The position numbers were made by a program, and so were the translations under genes. A stretch of DNA of 23,859 nucleotides from Bacteroidota bacterium (GTDB taxonomy: Bacteria; Bacteroidota; Bacteroidia; Cytophagales; Cyclobacteriaceae), in NCBI GenBank assembly GCA_023393375.1, contig JAEWLI010000228.1:1-23859 (forward strand), in the 5' to 3' direction. Below are positions 8,704-15,536 of the stretch, piece by piece; the stretch's first letter is position 1; the number at the start of each line of letters is the position of its first letter. The notes under the pieces are model-generated. The model made no database searches, was not told the DNA's origin, and worked only from the letters and a program-made list of their open reading frames with translations.

Positions 8704-8922
8704 GCCATCACAACATTGGAATTCGGGAGATAATGTCTTTACAAGTTAATAAATTCCACGACAAAAAATCAGTTTTAGTTAAAAAAAAACAAAAACTTCT
8801 ATGGAATATTTTAAAAACTGCTTTTTTGGTTTCCCATTCTCATTTCTAAAACATGTTCCTATTCACCTTTCTCGTGAAAACAAAGCATCGGGTATTAGGT
8901 TGAATAAATAAAATTAATAGAC

Positions 8923-9246
8923 ATGATAGACAAAAATATAAATCATGCCCCGTTGTCGGTAAAAATAAAAGACTTTGAAAGCCAAGGGTATACTAGTCAA
9001 CTAAAAGTGGAAGACGGCAAGCTCATTGACCTTACCAAGCGGAAAAGCTTTGAACCCAATGAGGTGAAGGTAGTTCAACAATTTCGGTTTGAAGGTGAGT
9101 CTAATCCAGATGACATGGCGATACTGTATGTGATAGAATGTAATGATGGCAGTAAGGGTCTCTTAACAAATGCGTATGGAATGTATGGTGATGAAGAAAT
9201 AGATCAATTTGTAAGTGATATTCCGGGAGAAGAGACCAAATTATAA
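8923..9246 (+). CDS. Small conserved Bacteroidota protein (often mislabelled PRPP synthetase)
   Basis: A 107-residue protein with no signal peptide. It has the conserved core seen in a small Bacteroidota family: a Gly-Tyr near the start (SQGYTSQLKV), then FRFEGESNPDDMAILYVIEC (residues about 54-73) and GSKGLLTNAYGMYGDE (76-91). Members are often labelled phosphoribosylpyrophosphate synthetase in databases, but the protein lacks the PRPP-binding and catalytic motifs of that 300-residue enzyme, so I do not accept that name. Function unknown. The gene converges on pyrB and overlaps it by six bases: TTATAA at 9241-9246 is the last Leu codon plus stop for both genes. Confidence 0.8.
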   Translation: MIDKNINHAPLSVKIKDFESQGYTSQLKVEDGKLIDLTKRKSFEPNEVKVVQQFRFEGESNPDDMAILYVIECNDGSKGLLTNAYGMYGDEEIDQFVSDIPGEETKL

Positions 9247-10161
9247 TCCGGCCAGTAAGTATAGGATGGCCATTCTGATAGCTACTCCATTTTCAACCTG
9301 ATTTAGAATTATGGCATGTTCTGAATCTGCAACGTCACTACTCAATTCAACACCTCTGTTGATTGGGCCGGGATGCATAATTGTAATTTTTTTATCCAAC
9401 TGATCGAGCATTTTTTTAGTGATGCCGAAATAAATAGAATATTCCCGAAGCGAAGGGAAATATTTTATCTGCTGCCTTTCAAGTTGTATTCGCAATACAT
9501 TAGCTACATCGCACCATTGCAAAGCTTTAAATACATCAAGTTCTACTTTTACACCCAATTCCCCAATATATTTTGGTAATAATGTATTAGGTCCACAGAC
9601 CATGACTTCGGCGCCTAATTTCTGAAGTGCAAATATGTTGGACAATGCTACCCTTGAATGTAGAATATCCCCTATGATGGCGACTTTCAAGCCATCGACA
9701 TGGCCAAACTTTTCCTTGATCGAAAATGCGTCGAGTAATGCTTGTGTAGGGTGCTCATGCGTTCCATCACCCGCATTGATCACATTGGCCGAAATATTTC
9801 TTGATAAGAAATGTGGTGCACCAGGGCTGGCATGGCGCATCACGATCATATCTACTTTCATGGCAAGGATATTCCTGACAGTATCCAGGAGGGTTTCACC
9901 TTTTTTTACAGAACTGCTGGAAGAAGAAAAATTGACAACATCTGCCGACAACCGTTTTTCGGCCAATTCAAATGAAATGCGTGTACGGGTGGAATTTTCA
10001 AAAAAAACATTGGCAATGGTAATGTCTCTGAGAGAAGGTACTTTTTTAATTGGCCGGTTAATTACTTCTTTAAAATTGTCTGCGGTTTCAAAAATAAGGC
10101 CGATGTCGCGGCCTGTGATATTTTTTATTCCCAATAAATGCCTGGTGCTTAACTGGCTCAT
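9241..10161 (-). CDS. pyrB: Aspartate carbamoyltransferase catalytic subunit
   Basis: A 306-residue cytosolic enzyme that joins carbamoyl phosphate and aspartate to carbamoyl-aspartate, the first committed step of pyrimidine synthesis. The carbamoyl-phosphate motif STRTR is at residues 57-61, the 80s loop with its lysine is SSVKKGETL (about 83-91), MRHAS is at 108-112, and the HPTQ motif lies in GDGTHEHPTQALLD (131-144). HPGPINRG near the C-terminus is also typical. Length and motifs fit a complete enzyme. It starts 31 bases after pyrR ends, on the same strand, so the two are surely co-transcribed. No regulatory subunit gene pyrI follows; the next gene is convergent. The enzyme may be an unregulated trimer as in Bacillus, which is an inference. 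Confidence 0.96.
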   Translation of the reverse strand: MSQLSTRHLLGIKNITGRDIGLIFETADNFKEVINRPIKKVPSLRDITIANVFFENSTRTRISFELAEKRLSADVVNFSSSSSSVKKGETLLDTVRNILAMKVDMIVMRHASPGAPHFLSRNISANVINAGDGTHEHPTQALLDAFSIKEKFGHVDGLKVAIIGDILHSRVALSNIFALQKLGAEVMVCGPNTLLPKYIGELGVKVELDVFKALQWCDVANVLRIQLERQQIKYFPSLREYSIYFGITKKMLDQLDKKITIMHPGPINRGVELSSDVADSEHAIILNQVENGVAIRMAILYLLAGL

Positions 10162-10192
10162 TTATTTTGCTATTTTTAATTGCATAAATCTG

Positions 10193-10738
10193 TTAATCCG
10201 GTTTTTCTATCAACCAAATATTATCATCCGGTTTATCCTGTTCTTTCCATTCCACGAGTACACGCTGCGATTTTATGGTGTTTACATGCCTGCCGACATA
10301 ATTGGGCTCAATAGGCAAGTCCCTGGTGTATTTTCTGTCTACTAATACCAATAGCTCAACCTTTTTGGGTCTTCCAAAAGAAATCATTGCATCCATGGCG
10401 GCTCTAACTGTCCTTCCGGTAAACAACACATCATCGATAATGATCACGCTCTTATCTTCAATCAAAAATGGGATGTAAGTGGCATTTGCTTTTATGGGTG
10501 CTTCATGCCTCCTGAAATCGTCACGATGAAAAGTGGCATCAAGGTATCCCAGGTTTATTTCTTTTCCAAGTATTTCCTGAAGGCTATCTTTGATTCGGTT
10601 GGCAAGCAAAATTCCTCTGGGTTGAAGACCTAATATTACTGTTTCATCAAAATTTCCATGATTTTCAATCAACTGATGACAGAGTCGTCTGATCGTTACT
10701 GCTAAAACCTGACTGTCGAATATTAACCTGCGTTGCAT
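10193..10738 (-). CDS. pyrR: PyrR regulator / uracil phosphoribosyltransferase
   Basis: A 181-residue PRTase-fold protein, the usual PyrR length. The PRPP-binding motif VIIIDDVLFTGRT is at residues 98-110. GLQPRGILLA (37-46) and the R-R-D-D region (DATFHRDDFRR, 67-77) are also PyrR-like. In Bacillus PyrR binds RNA leaders of pyr genes to cause attenuation and has UPRTase activity. Here it directly precedes pyrB, supporting a pyrimidine role. The 54-base gap to the upstream gene holds an exact TATATTTG -7 element (10747-10754) only 8 bases before the ATG, which would give an almost leaderless message. There is no room for a typical PyrR attenuator before pyrR or in the 31-base gap before pyrB. 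RNA-binding activity in this lineage is therefore uncertain. Confidence 0.94.
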   Translation of the reverse strand: MQRRLIFDSQVLAVTIRRLCHQLIENHGNFDETVILGLQPRGILLANRIKDSLQEILGKEINLGYLDATFHRDDFRRHEAPIKANATYIPFLIEDKSVIIIDDVLFTGRTVRAAMDAMISFGRPKKVELLVLVDRKYTRDLPIEPNYVGRHVNTIKSQRVLVEWKEQDKPDDNIWLIEKPD

Positions 10739-10746
10739 ATTAAAGG

Positions 10747-10754
10747 CAAATATA
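10747..10754 (-). promoter_or_regulatory. Putative pyrR promoter -7 element
   Basis: On the minus strand this reads TATATTTG followed by C, an exact TAnnTTTGC match. It ends 8 bases before the pyrR ATG, implying a leader of only a few nucleotides. No clear TTTG at -33 is seen, so transcription from the upstream genes is an alternative. Confidence 0.45.
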
Positions 10755-10792
10755 AGGATAAGAAGGAAAGTTGCGCTTTCTGCCCGATAAAA

Positions 10793-12316
10793 TTATTTAT
10801 AATAAATTTTATTTACAAAAAACACTTCACGTTTTCTTTTTGCAGTATCAGTATTATTGGCTTTTTTTATCGTTTGAATTCCATATGCCAAAAAATTTTT
10901 ACTATACCATTCCTCTAGCCCACCTACCATTTGGTCGTTACCATCTACCACATCGTCAGAAAATTTTAAAACAATGTCATTGAATGATTTGCCTTCTAAA
11001 ACCTCTTCGCCTTCAATAATCTTTGTTCTTATCACATTTTCGAAATTATAGAAGAGGATAATTTTATCATTCTGTACGTCAGCATGAACAAATTTCTCCA
11101 AATAATAGCTTTCTACGTCATTGATCTCAAAGGAATTGTCCCAAATTAATTTACCAGCAGAATTAAAGCCAACAACCACTGCATGGGTATATCGAAAGCC
11201 CTTGATGCTTTGGGCATACCCCGGATAGTAAAAGGAAGGTGCATATCCAGAACGTGATATTGTAGTTGGGTAATAAGCTTCTCCTAACATGATATAATCA
11301 CCATTATCCCGCTGAATAATATTATGTACCAGTAACTTATAGTTAAACCGGGCTTGTTTGCCTTTTACTTTCTTTCTTTCAATTTTAGCTTTCACCCTTT
11401 TTTGTTTTCCAGCTTTCATGTAATTGAAAAAATTATCAAGATCAGCATAATTATAATAATTTATCTGTTGTTCACCCCATTCATCTACTTTAGCAATAAA
11501 AATACCTGCTGAAAATGATTCTTTACCTGGTTGTGCTGCTTTTGCTTTAGAAAAAGCACCAACTATAAACTGTTGACCGTAATTGGTCGTAGTAGCTTGT
11601 CCATACAATAAACTATATCCATCATCAGGTTTTAACGCTGTATTGATCAGTAAATCCCCTTGTTTATCAAATGATTTCATGATGATGGTGTTCATCCGAT
11701 CCATTGTTCGCATGGTAGTCATTACATGGAATATTTCCCTTTCATCATCCACATCTACCTGAATAATTTCACTTCTGTCAGAATAAAATCCCCGTAAGGC
11801 GACCAATCGCTTTTCTGAAAGATCATATAGAAATACTGCAGGGCGGTAATTTACATACCCAGATAAAATAGCGGAATTACCTACCATTTCAAAATGGGAT
11901 AATTCAACTACAAAATCAATTTCAATAACATATTTTTCTATTTCCGTAGTTTCACTATCTATGCGATATAATGTCAGATCATTTTTGTTATTGAATTTAT
12001 TGGTAAACAATAAAATAATGGAACCATTATGGTAATCATATCCCCGTAAAAGTAAATTATAATCAATATTGTACAGTGTGCCCCATTGTTTGTTGAGTGC
12101 TGTATCCAATTTAATTACTTCATAAAATGTTTCTGTTAATTTCCCCTTTTCTGACGATTCCCGTACCAAGGCCACACCATCTTTACCGGCAGGAATCACG
12201 GTAAAATAACTGTCGGAATACTTTAACTCTACTTCGAACCTTTGGGGCTGGTGTATCTGAGCCCACATCTCAAAGTAACTAAAACAAATCCACAGACACA
12301 AAAAGTAGTTTTTCAT
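10793..12316 (-). CDS. Exported protein of unknown function
   Basis: A 507-residue protein that I do not recognise. Residues 1-19 form a signal peptide (hydrophobic core YFLCLWICFSYF, likely cleavage after MWA). There is no lipobox and no type IX sorting domain, so periplasmic or outer-membrane-associated location is likely. The mature part is rich in short beta-strand stretches that recur, such as GNSAILSGYVN (about 147-157), GQQFIVGAFSK (247-257) and GDYIMLGEAYY (339-349), which could be blades of a beta-propeller. A very basic segment (residues 301-327) interrupts them. It starts 19 bases after the EVE-domain gene ends and ends 54 bases before pyrR, all on one strand, so transcription with pyrRB is possible, though pyrR seems to have its own promoter. 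Confidence 0.75.
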   Translation of the reverse strand: MKNYFLCLWICFSYFEMWAQIHQPQRFEVELKYSDSYFTVIPAGKDGVALVRESSEKGKLTETFYEVIKLDTALNKQWGTLYNIDYNLLLRGYDYHNGSIILLFTNKFNNKNDLTLYRIDSETTEIEKYVIEIDFVVELSHFEMVGNSAILSGYVNYRPAVFLYDLSEKRLVALRGFYSDRSEIIQVDVDDEREIFHVMTTMRTMDRMNTIIMKSFDKQGDLLINTALKPDDGYSLLYGQATTTNYGQQFIVGAFSKAKAAQPGKESFSAGIFIAKVDEWGEQQINYYNYADLDNFFNYMKAGKQKRVKAKIERKKVKGKQARFNYKLLVHNIIQRDNGDYIMLGEAYYPTTISRSGYAPSFYYPGYAQSIKGFRYTHAVVVGFNSAGKLIWDNSFEINDVESYYLEKFVHADVQNDKIILFYNFENVIRTKIIEGEEVLEGKSFNDIVLKFSDDVVDGNDQMVGGLEEWYSKNFLAYGIQTIKKANNTDTAKRKREVFFVNKIYYK

Positions 12317-12335
12317 TTATAAAAGTAGTAGCATT

Positions 12336-12743
12336 TTAATTTTCCTTATCTAAAATAATATCAAACTCTTCAACCGCTAAAGGCATCACGGACAGTCTGG
12401 AATGCCTCACCAATGAAATATTTTGCAACCTGTCATCCTCTTTTATCTGTTTTAGGGTAATGGGCTTTTTTAGCGGCCTATCAGGTACTAAATCCACTAC
12501 TACCCATTGTTTATCCTGGGTGGTCGGATCCTGATAAGCTTCTTTCACCACTTTTGCTATTCCCACTACAGCCCTTTCTTTGCCACTATGATAAAATAAT
12601 ACCGTATCACCTTTTTGCATGGATCTTAAATTATTTCGAGCCTGATAATTTCTCACACCATCCCAATGATCCCGGCCCATTTCATTAAATTTATCCCATG
12701 AATAGGTTTCCGGTTCTGTTTTTACCAACCAATAGTTTCCCAT
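12336..12743 (-). CDS. EVE domain-containing protein
   Basis: A 135-residue cytosolic protein consisting of one EVE (PUA-like) domain. The start YWLVKTEPETYSWDKF (residues 4-19), the WDGVRNYQARNNLR stretch (27-40), GDTVLFYHS (45-53) and VVGIAKVVKEAY (59-70) are signature regions of this family, which includes human thymocyte nuclear protein 1. EVE domains bind modified bases in DNA or RNA; the conserved aromatic residues that form the pocket appear present. The actual target here is unknown. It is the first gene of a minus-strand run leading to pyrRB, and has a promoter candidate about 50 bases upstream. Confidence 0.9.
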   Translation of the reverse strand: MGNYWLVKTEPETYSWDKFNEMGRDHWDGVRNYQARNNLRSMQKGDTVLFYHSGKERAVVGIAKVVKEAYQDPTTQDKQWVVVDLVPDRPLKKPITLKQIKEDDRLQNISLVRHSRLSVMPLAVEEFDIILDKEN

Positions 12744-12790
12744 TCCCTATATATTTTTAAGTTGATTAAAAATTATATTTCATCAATAAT

Positions 12791-12822
12791 TAAATTTAAT
12801 AAAAATTTCTTCTTTTCACAAA
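12791..12822 (-). promoter_or_regulatory. Putative promoter of the EVE-domain gene
   Basis: Read on the minus strand: TTTG (12819-12822), 20-base spacer, TAAATTTA (12791-12798). This differs at one position from the Bacteroidota consensus. It lies about 48 bases upstream of the ATG at 12743. The region is very AT rich, so chance matches are possible. Confidence 0.35.
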
Positions 12823-12898
12823 GTTGTTTTGGACTGGCTTATATCCGTGAACAGTCTACAAAGTGGAAAGTTTAATAAAATGACATTTTGAAGAGAAT

Positions 12899-12923
12899 AA
12901 TCCCCTAAAGATGGGGATTTTTT
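12899..12923 (+). terminator. Plus-strand terminator hairpin before the glycosyltransferase
   Basis: AATCCCC (12899-12905) pairs perfectly with GGGGATT (12913-12919) around a 7-nt loop, followed by TTTT and a further T-rich stretch. It is a good intrinsic terminator on the plus strand. The only gene upstream (EVE) is on the other strand, so the hairpin terminates an unknown short transcript or acts as an attenuator for the gene starting at 12960. Confidence 0.6.
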
Positions 12924-12959
12924 ATTTCCTTTGCAGATCAATACGAACATCGGGATGCT

Positions 12960-13967
12960 ATGAAAGTACTTGTATTGCGTTTTTCTTCCATTGGTGACAT
13001 TGTACTGACCACACCTGTGCCACGGGCATTAAAAACCCAGCTCAACTGCGAAGTGCACTATTGCACAAAAAAACAATTCGCGTCCCTGGTCACCGAGAAT
13101 CCATATATTGATAAAGTTTATCAGTTGGAAGATAGTTTATCTGCATTAATCCTGGAATTAAAGAAAGAAAAGTACGACTATATTATCGACCTTCATCATA
13201 ATCTCCGTACACTCGTCATAAAGAAACGGTTAGGTGTAAAATCGCATAGTTTTAATAAGCTCAATTTTAAAAAATGGCTCTTAGTAAATTTAAAAATCGA
13301 TAAACTTCCTAACATACACATTGTAGACAGGTATATGGAAACATTAAAACCTCTTGGAATTAAATCTGATAACCTGGGACTTGATTATTTTATACCTGAA
13401 AAAGATGAAGTAGACATCAACTGGTTACCCGAAACCCATAGAAAGGGTTTTGTTGCTTTTGCAATAGGTGCTAATCATGCCACTAAAAAACTACCGGTCA
13501 AGAAAATGATTCAGTTGTGCCATCAAATCAGTAAACCCATTGTGCTTTTAGGTGGTAAAGACGATTTTTCTATCGCAGAAGAAGTGAATGAATTTTTCCG
13601 TGATCAAGGTATGGAAAAAATGCCTATTCCCGTAATATTTAATGGATGCGGAAAATTTAACCTTAATCAATCAGCATCTTTGGTAAAGCAAGCATCATAT
13701 GTATTCAGCCACGACACCGGCTTAATGCATATTGCTGCAGCGTTTAAAAAGGAAATTTTCAGCATTTGGGGGAATACGGTACCGGCTTTTGGAATGTATC
13801 CCTATCGGACTAAGTTTACTGTATTCGAAAATAATCAACTTGGCTGTAGGCCATGTTCGAAAATTGGTTTTGCTCAATGTCCGCAAAAACATTTTAAATG
13901 CATGAACGACCTGAAGTTTGATTTTTACCTTCCTGATAAATCCGCAAAGGGGAACAACAAAAAATAG
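12960..13967 (+). CDS. Glycosyltransferase family 9 (heptosyltransferase-like)
   Basis: A 335-residue GT-B fold enzyme of CAZy family GT9, probably acting on lipopolysaccharide core or another surface glycan at the inner face of the inner membrane. The N-terminal MKVLVLRFSSIGDIVLTTP (residues 1-19) with SIGD is the GT9 start; DLHHNLR (77-83), GANHATKKLP (170-179) and SHDTGLMHIAAA (250-261) are the expected substrate and nucleotide-sugar motifs. A cysteine cluster GCRPC (295-299) and CPQKHFKCM (307-315) is common at this place in the family. Whether the donor is ADP-heptose or another sugar cannot be told. The gene seems monocistronic and ends next to a convergent small lipoprotein gene. A terminator-like hairpin lies 37 bases before the start. 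Confidence 0.88.
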   Translation: MKVLVLRFSSIGDIVLTTPVPRALKTQLNCEVHYCTKKQFASLVTENPYIDKVYQLEDSLSALILELKKEKYDYIIDLHHNLRTLVIKKRLGVKSHSFNKLNFKKWLLVNLKIDKLPNIHIVDRYMETLKPLGIKSDNLGLDYFIPEKDEVDINWLPETHRKGFVAFAIGANHATKKLPVKKMIQLCHQISKPIVLLGGKDDFSIAEEVNEFFRDQGMEKMPIPVIFNGCGKFNLNQSASLVKQASYVFSHDTGLMHIAAAFKKEIFSIWGNTVPAFGMYPYRTKFTVFENNQLGCRPCSKIGFAQCPQKHFKCMNDLKFDFYLPDKSAKGNNKK

Positions 13968-13971
13968 CAGT

Positions 13972-14088
13972 TTAACTATTTAATTCTTTTTTATCCGTAT
14001 CTCGTGTGTAAGTCGGACAAGTAGACTTGGCACAGGAAGCTATTAATATCAGTAAAACGAAAGAAATAAGGGTTAACGATTTTTTCAT
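13972..14088 (-). CDS. 38-aa small lipoprotein
   Basis: A short minus-strand gene. The translated product starts MKKSLTLISFVLLILIASC: a basic start, a hydrophobic core, and a lipobox ending LIASC with the lipidated cysteine at residue 19. The mature part is only 20 residues (AKSTCPTYTRDT then a Lys/Glu-rich end). The sequence CPTY after the lipid anchor resembles other tiny Bacteroidota lipoproteins. The classic signal-peptide composition makes chance unlikely. Function is unknown. It converges with the glycosyltransferase and is followed by it with no clear terminator; upstream lies a large inverted repeat. Confidence 0.7.
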   Translation of the reverse strand: MKKSLTLISFVLLILIASCAKSTCPTYTRDTDKKELNS

Positions 14089-14151
14089 GGTTATCAAATT
14101 TTATTTTACATTATGCTAAGAAAAAGGATTTTTTTGGATTTTAAAAGGAAT

Positions 14152-14200
14152 TATTCAATATTTTGTCACGAAAGTGCTTTTTCAAATAAAATATTGAATA
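14152..14200. repeat. 13-bp perfect inverted repeat with nested hairpin
   Basis: 14152-14164 is perfectly complementary to 14188-14200. The 23-base loop contains a second small hairpin, CAC-GAAA-GTG (14167-14176). It lies in the 260-base spacer between the small lipoprotein start (14088) and the queA end, 63 bases before the lipoprotein ATG. It could be an operator or part of an untranslated RNA; no T-run follows, so it is not a standard terminator. Confidence 0.6.
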
Positions 14201-14286
14201 TTTTAAGGAGTTAATGAAGGGGTTTGAGATAAAATTTCTTTAAAATATCCTATAAGGGACTGTTCGGAAGGAAATTTAAAAATGGG

Positions 14287-14331
14287 AAAAAACCTTTCCC
14301 CGTTCTTCTGATTTAAAAACAGGAAAAGGTT
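14287..14331 (-). terminator. queA transcription terminator
   Basis: On the minus strand AACCTTTTCC (14331-14322) pairs with GGAAAGGTT (14299-14291), one bulged base, 22-nt loop, followed by a T-run. It starts 17 bases after the queA stop. Confidence 0.75.
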
Positions 14332-14348
14332 ATGTACTATTTTTTCAA

Positions 14349-15395
14349 TTAAAGTATCAACATTACATCGCCGTAGCTAAAGAAGCGGTAATTTTCTTTT
14401 ATAGCTAACTGATAGGCCTTCATCACTAAATCAAACCCACCAAATGCAGCACTCATCATGAGTAAAGTAGATTCCGGTAAATGAAAATTGGTTATCAGTG
14501 AATTGCAAATTTTAAATTCGTATGGGGGAAATATAAACTTGTCTGTCCAACCGCTGTTTTCCTTTAACCTTCCTCCTGCTGATACCGAAGATTCAAGGGC
14601 CCTCATAGTAGTAGTACCTACAGCACACACTCTTTTTTTATTATTCAACGCTTCATTTACCAAATCAACAGAGGGTGCTGCTACTTTAAAATTCTCCGAA
14701 TCCATTTTATGCTTGGTCAGATCTTCAACATCAACTGGCCTAAAGGTGCCTAAACCTAGATGGAGTGTAATAGGAGTAAATTTCATTCCCTTGATCTCCA
14801 GCCTTTTGATCAGTTGTTTAGTAAAGTGTAATCCTGCTGTAGGAGCAGCTACTGCACCCACATGTTCTGCATAAATAGTTTGAAACCGCTCCCTGTCCTC
14901 TGGTTCCACTTTTCTTTTAATACGTTTGGGAAGTGGGGTTTCTCCCAGTGTATCGATCACCTTTGAAAAATCTTTTTCATCACCGTCGTATAGGAACCGG
15001 ATGGTTCTTCCACGTGAGGTAGTGTTATCTATGACTTCTGCTACTAATTCACCATCTCCGAAGTATAATTTGTTGCCCACCCTGATTTTTCTGGCCGGGT
15101 CAACTAAAACATCCCAAAGCCTCATGTCCCTATTCAGCTCCCTTAGTAGAAACACTTCAATTTTGGCTCCGGTTTTTTCTTTGTTACCATACAAACGTGC
15201 GGGAAACACTTTGGTATCATTGACCACCATTACATCTCCATCATCAAAATAATCGATGATATCTTTGAACAACTTATGTTCTATTTTCCCGGTATCCCTA
15301 TGTACTACCATCATACGTGCTTCGTCCCTGTTTTCTGCAGGATAAAGTGCGATGAGTTCCGGGGGTAATTCAAATTTAAATTCAGATAATTTCAT
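14349..15395 (-). CDS. queA: S-adenosylmethionine:tRNA ribosyltransferase-isomerase QueA
   Basis: A 348-residue cytosolic enzyme that moves the ribosyl part of SAM onto preQ1 in tRNA to make epoxyqueuosine. I chose the ATG at 15393-15395, giving MKLSEFKFELPPELIALYP, which is the conserved QueA beginning; a longer frame starting at 15434 adds 13 unconserved residues. Other QueA hallmarks are the RDEARMMVVHRDTG segment, DVMVVNDTKVFPARL, GAVAAPTAGLHFT, ITLHLGLGTFRPV and NFHLPESTLLMMSAAFGG towards the C-terminus. Length is normal for the family. No preQ1 riboswitch is seen upstream; instead an 8-bp hairpin (15396-15417) touches the start codon. A terminator follows the gene. The divergent permease gene starts 142 bases away. 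Confidence 0.95.
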   Translation of the reverse strand: MKLSEFKFELPPELIALYPAENRDEARMMVVHRDTGKIEHKLFKDIIDYFDDGDVMVVNDTKVFPARLYGNKEKTGAKIEVFLLRELNRDMRLWDVLVDPARKIRVGNKLYFGDGELVAEVIDNTTSRGRTIRFLYDGDEKDFSKVIDTLGETPLPKRIKRKVEPEDRERFQTIYAEHVGAVAAPTAGLHFTKQLIKRLEIKGMKFTPITLHLGLGTFRPVDVEDLTKHKMDSENFKVAAPSVDLVNEALNNKKRVCAVGTTTMRALESSVSAGGRLKENSGWTDKFIFPPYEFKICNSLITNFHLPESTLLMMSAAFGGFDLVMKAYQLAIKENYRFFSYGDVMLIL

Positions 15396-15417
15396 ATTTA
15401 ATATTACGGTATTAAAT
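15396..15417. repeat. 8-bp inverted repeat touching the queA start codon
   Basis: ATTTAATA (15396-15403) pairs with TATTAAAT (15410-15417) with a 6-nt loop. In the queA mRNA the hairpin would end exactly before the AUG. The AT-only stem is weak. Confidence 0.45.
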
Positions 15418-15536
15418 AATTTGATACCATTCAACTATTAAATTATACCACATATAAAAAGTTTGCAAACAGAGGCGCTAAATTAGTGATTTGTATTTAA
15501 TTTTAAGGATTATACAGTTATATTATTCAGATATTT

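Noticed and set aside
8717..8758. 7-bp inverted repeat (TGGAATT/AATTCCA) upstream of the multi-PAS kinase
   Set aside because: Arms are separated by 28 bases in AT-rich sequence, near chance expectation; no supporting context.
8923..9246. Naming the 107-aa protein PRPP synthetase
   Set aside because: Length and motifs do not match; the name appears to be propagated in databases without support.
15396..15434. Longer queA start adding 13 residues
   Set aside because: The extra residues are not conserved in QueA, whose proteins begin at the MKLSEF-like segment; the longer start would also place the AT hairpin inside the gene.
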